Origin: Seriola aureovittata
Lineage: Eukaryota > Chordata > Actinopteri > Carangiformes > Carangidae
NCBI RefSeq assembly: GCF_021018895.1
Contig: NC_079379.1
Span: 20,458,776-20,522,775 of the forward strand
Direction: 5' to 3'
Length of the DNA: 64,000 bases
Shown: positions 61,390 through 64,000 of the stretch, piece by piece
Layout: the number at the start of each line of letters is the position of its first letter
Position numbering within the stretch: position 1 is the first letter of the stretch
Program-made: the position numbers and the translations under genes
Notes under the pieces: model-generated
The model's input: only the letters and a program-made list of their open reading frames with translations
Databases searched by the model: none
Told to the model about the DNA's origin: nothing

Positions 61390-62242
61390 TCTAAGTCCTA
61401 TAGGTTACAAGGAGGAGCCGCTGCAGATCAGACTTGTTCGAGCCCTCCCCTCAACACCTTGTCGTCGGTTCGTGGTTCGTCCCTCCTCAGACGATTGTCA
61501 GTAGTTACGCAACACAGCTGACTGCGAGCGACTCACAAGCTTTGGCGTTGTGGAGATGCTCAGACTGAGTCGTCTATCATCGTACAACTCTCTCAGCTCT
61601 TTACACCTTGTCCATTTCTCCCACATCTAACTCATTGACTACAAGAACTGACTGTTTACTTACCGTCTAATAACTCCCAGACCTTGACATGCAGCATTCT
61701 TACGAGATAATCGGAGCTTCATCTGTTAGTGGTCATGTTCTGGCTCTTTTGTGTGAGTCTGCTTACTGACTGTAGTTCGTACTGTGTGCCCTGGTTTAGA
61801 GAAATCCCACCATCAATACACAAAAGTTTGGAGAGATGAAGTTGTTGTTTACTTGTTAAAGCCAATGTGTGAAGACTATGAAAAAGCTAAAAGAGATTTA
61901 CTCTACTGTTCTGGCCAGAGACGGGACTTCAGATGAATGCTAACATTTCTCTGTGTTGACAAACTGTTTGCTAACACTAACAACTTCATGAGGTGATAAT
62001 ATTAAGTCAGTGTTTGTTCTGCTGCCCCAAAAGTGTTTGTTTTTTTAAATTACATTCTTGCCTATTTTATTTCCTACAAACTCTGACAGATTTAACTTGT
62101 ATTTGAACCATGAACCTTGAACCCTGTACTGAACCTTATTAAGTTGGGGACGAACTCAACGTTTAAACTCTGGCAGGTTTTCATCATCTTTCCGTTCCTG
62201 TGAGGACACGGGGAAAGCTAATAAGGAAAAGAGAATTCGGAC

Positions 62243-62244
<2 letters not shown>
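61390..62244. other. Non-coding stretch, nothing specific
   Basis: No recognised repeat or domain-bearing frame. Confidence 0.5.

Positions 62245-62278
<34 letters not shown>
62245..62278 (+). repeat. (AC)17 microsatellite
   Basis: A perfect AC run. Confidence 0.95.
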
Positions 62279-62280
<2 letters not shown>

Positions 62281-62581
62281 TCTGTAGCCTGCAGCTCTGA
62301 AGAAAGAAAGAGCAATCAGGGGTGATACATTGGCAAATGTCAAACAAGGATTAATGGATTAATAACATTGTTAAGTATCCTCGGAGTACTGTCTCTGTTG
62401 AAGGTTCCTATTTTTTCCAGCCCTCCCTCCGTCCTCTCTCTTCTTCACTGCACTAATAGGGAGTGTGAAGGGAGCTGGGGACGTTAAGAACCAATCTCAC
62501 AGACAAAAAACTCTCGGCAGAATTTAATCTCTCCGTCCTCTTTCTGTCTCTATCTGACAGCACCGCTCTCCGGCTTCTCAC

Positions 62582-62632
62582 TGTGTGTGTGTGTGTGTGT
62601 GTGTGTGCTTGTGTGTGTGTGTGTGTGTGTGT
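62582..62632 (+). repeat. Interrupted (TG)n microsatellite
   Basis: About 51 bases of TG with one 'ct' interruption; a shorter GT run lies at 62781-62801. Confidence 0.93.
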
Positions 62633-62801
62633 TCTCCAGTCTGGGTTATTGGGGCTTCCATTAAACCACACTCAGTGTAATCAGCAGAGAATTATGGGTG
62701 CCAGGGGCAAAAAAAATACTCTGTAAGCCTTTTCTAGGTCTGTGTAAGTTTACTAATGTGAGTGTGTGTTCATACAGCGTGTATGTGTGTGTGTGTGTGT
62801 T

Positions 62802-63289
62802 GCTTTTGCATGCATGCAGGTTTATAGAGATTCATGCATCTGTGAGGTTATGTATTGAGGTGAAAAAGAACATTTTCTCCAAATTAAGAATTAATTTTCA
62901 TACACACACTTTATACCCCGACCAATTAAAAACCACGGCTGCTGCAGCTTGTCAAATGATTATCTGCAAAGTGCCTCGCTGACTCACTTCCGACAAAATG
63001 CATGGGTGGCAATTCAGCCAAGCCAAAGTGGCAGTTGCTTATTAAAGTCTCTGCAGCATCAGATACTCTATTTTTTTTCTTTCTTTCTTTTTTTATGCAC
63101 TTCTTTATTTTCACATTTTTATAGACATCCAACCACGCCTCCAGATGCCATTTTATTCACTTGCAGTGGAGAAATTTTATCAACTGAGAAGAAAAAAAAA
63201 ACTGTGAGAGGACCTTTCTCAAACTCACTTCTTGCCTTAAATCAGCTGTAATATTGCTGACGGGACGTTCAGTGAGTGAATATTTGAGT
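62802..63289. other. Non-coding stretch with T/C-rich patch
   Basis: 'ttttttttctttctttcttt' and neighbours at 63071-63094. Otherwise nothing supported. Confidence 0.5.
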
Positions 63290-63660
63290 GAGTTATTCCT
63301 CCCCTGAATTCTATTAGCAGCTCCCCTCTTAGAAAGGTCAGCCTTAATTTCCAGGGGGAGTGATAATTACACAGGATTTCAGCATCTCCTGTGGCCTCCT
63401 AACCACAAACACCTGGCTCTAGAGAGGCTGGCTTCACTAGATGCTTTTGACTTCGTGCTAATCAGCTCTTTCTTAAGTCTAAGACAGAGCTACTGCCTCT
63501 CTTTCAGTGGCTGCTTTTACCGTCGCCTTGTTTTGATTTTTATCATTTTAACATCATAACTTTAAGAGAGGAGCCGGATGATGATTGGGACTCCGACTGC
63601 ATGATGATTGCCAGATGATTACAAACACGCCATTTGCATTCAGCAGCTCGCTCCTCAATG
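63290..63660. promoter_or_regulatory. Possible conserved non-coding element
   Basis: Unique text with 'gtgataattacacagg', 'aaccacaaacacc' (RUNX-like core), 'gctaatcagc', 'cattttaacatcat', 'gatgattgccagatgattac' and 'catttgcattc' (POU-like). No simple repeats. This is inference only. Confidence 0.28.
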
Positions 63661-64000
63661 AAAAGATGACTCCACACCTCAATCACCAGAGCCGTATGCC
63701 CATAATAAATACACGGCAGGTCGTTAACACAGAACACCCAAGTCATTTCTTTTGCATACCAAACATGTTGAGGAGATGGAGAGCTGTGAGGAAATGATAC
63801 ACTGTAGTTTGGGGAGCTCGCGCTGGTGTATAACTCAACTCTCTCCGTTCATCCACAGGGAAATTAACTGTGGCGAAGCAGCATTACATGAATTACCAGG
63901 GTAATCCTGTACTGACACTGCCCTAATCTGCACAGGGATATACGGGATCAAATCACAGCCTGCATATTTCACTGTGTATATAACAATACTGGCAGGTGGT
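63661..64000. other. Non-coding end of window
   Basis: No feature recognised; the stretch may be a continuation of the preceding unique-looking block. Confidence 0.45.

Overview
The window is vertebrate, almost certainly teleost-fish (spiny-rayed type), nuclear DNA. The reasons are long CA/GT microsatellites every few kilobases, several interspersed repeats familiar from fish genomes (one rich in GCTAGC/TTAGC words, one with a 'cttggtggagggatg' core, one with 'aacctttacttaacc', one with 'cagcctcacatgtgctag'), a Tc1-like transposon end, PIF/Harbinger, hAT and L1-like debris, and no closely packed open reading frames. I found no complete protein-coding gene, no tRNA, rRNA or snRNA gene and no CRISPR array. 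The open reading frames are short, and the longest ones run through CA/GT repeats or pyrimidine-rich DNA. The window is best read as intergenic or long-intron sequence.

Layout. 1-9.2 kb: plain AT-rich DNA, one exon-like stretch behind a pyrimidine tract (3.3-3.5 kb), an inverted pair of GCTAGC-repeat pieces (4.1-4.8 kb) and a repeat carrying an exon-like 63-nt piece (5.8-6.1 kb). 9.2-27.8 kb: a Tc1-like end, microsatellites, a LINE-like 3' tail, a hairpin-forming GCTAGC-repeat copy (16.9-17.2 kb), the longest CA run (25.7 kb) and other old repeats. 30-34.2 kb: a non-autonomous hAT element with a likely 8-bp target duplication and a frameshifted PIF/Harbinger transposase remnant. 35.7-39.2 kb: a dense cluster of CA/GT tracts, a near-perfect 51-nt hairpin, a foldback element and a hAT end. 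40.7-46.1 kb: a split interspersed repeat, an LTR-like stretch, an AT-rich block, a 57-nt exon-like piece and a 629-bp foldback element. 46.5-58.1 kb: repeat copies, an L1-like reverse-transcriptase tail and microsatellites. 58.9-64 kb: two stretches that read like conserved non-coding DNA, a 113-nt GT run and a small MITE-like element.

No pathway or gene cooperation can be drawn from this window. The points most worth checking are the two foldback elements, the 57-nt exon-like piece next to one of them, the Harbinger remnant, and the stretches that may be conserved regulatory DNA. Family assignments come from remembered motifs and not from a search, and repeat edges are approximate unless a terminal inverted repeat is described.
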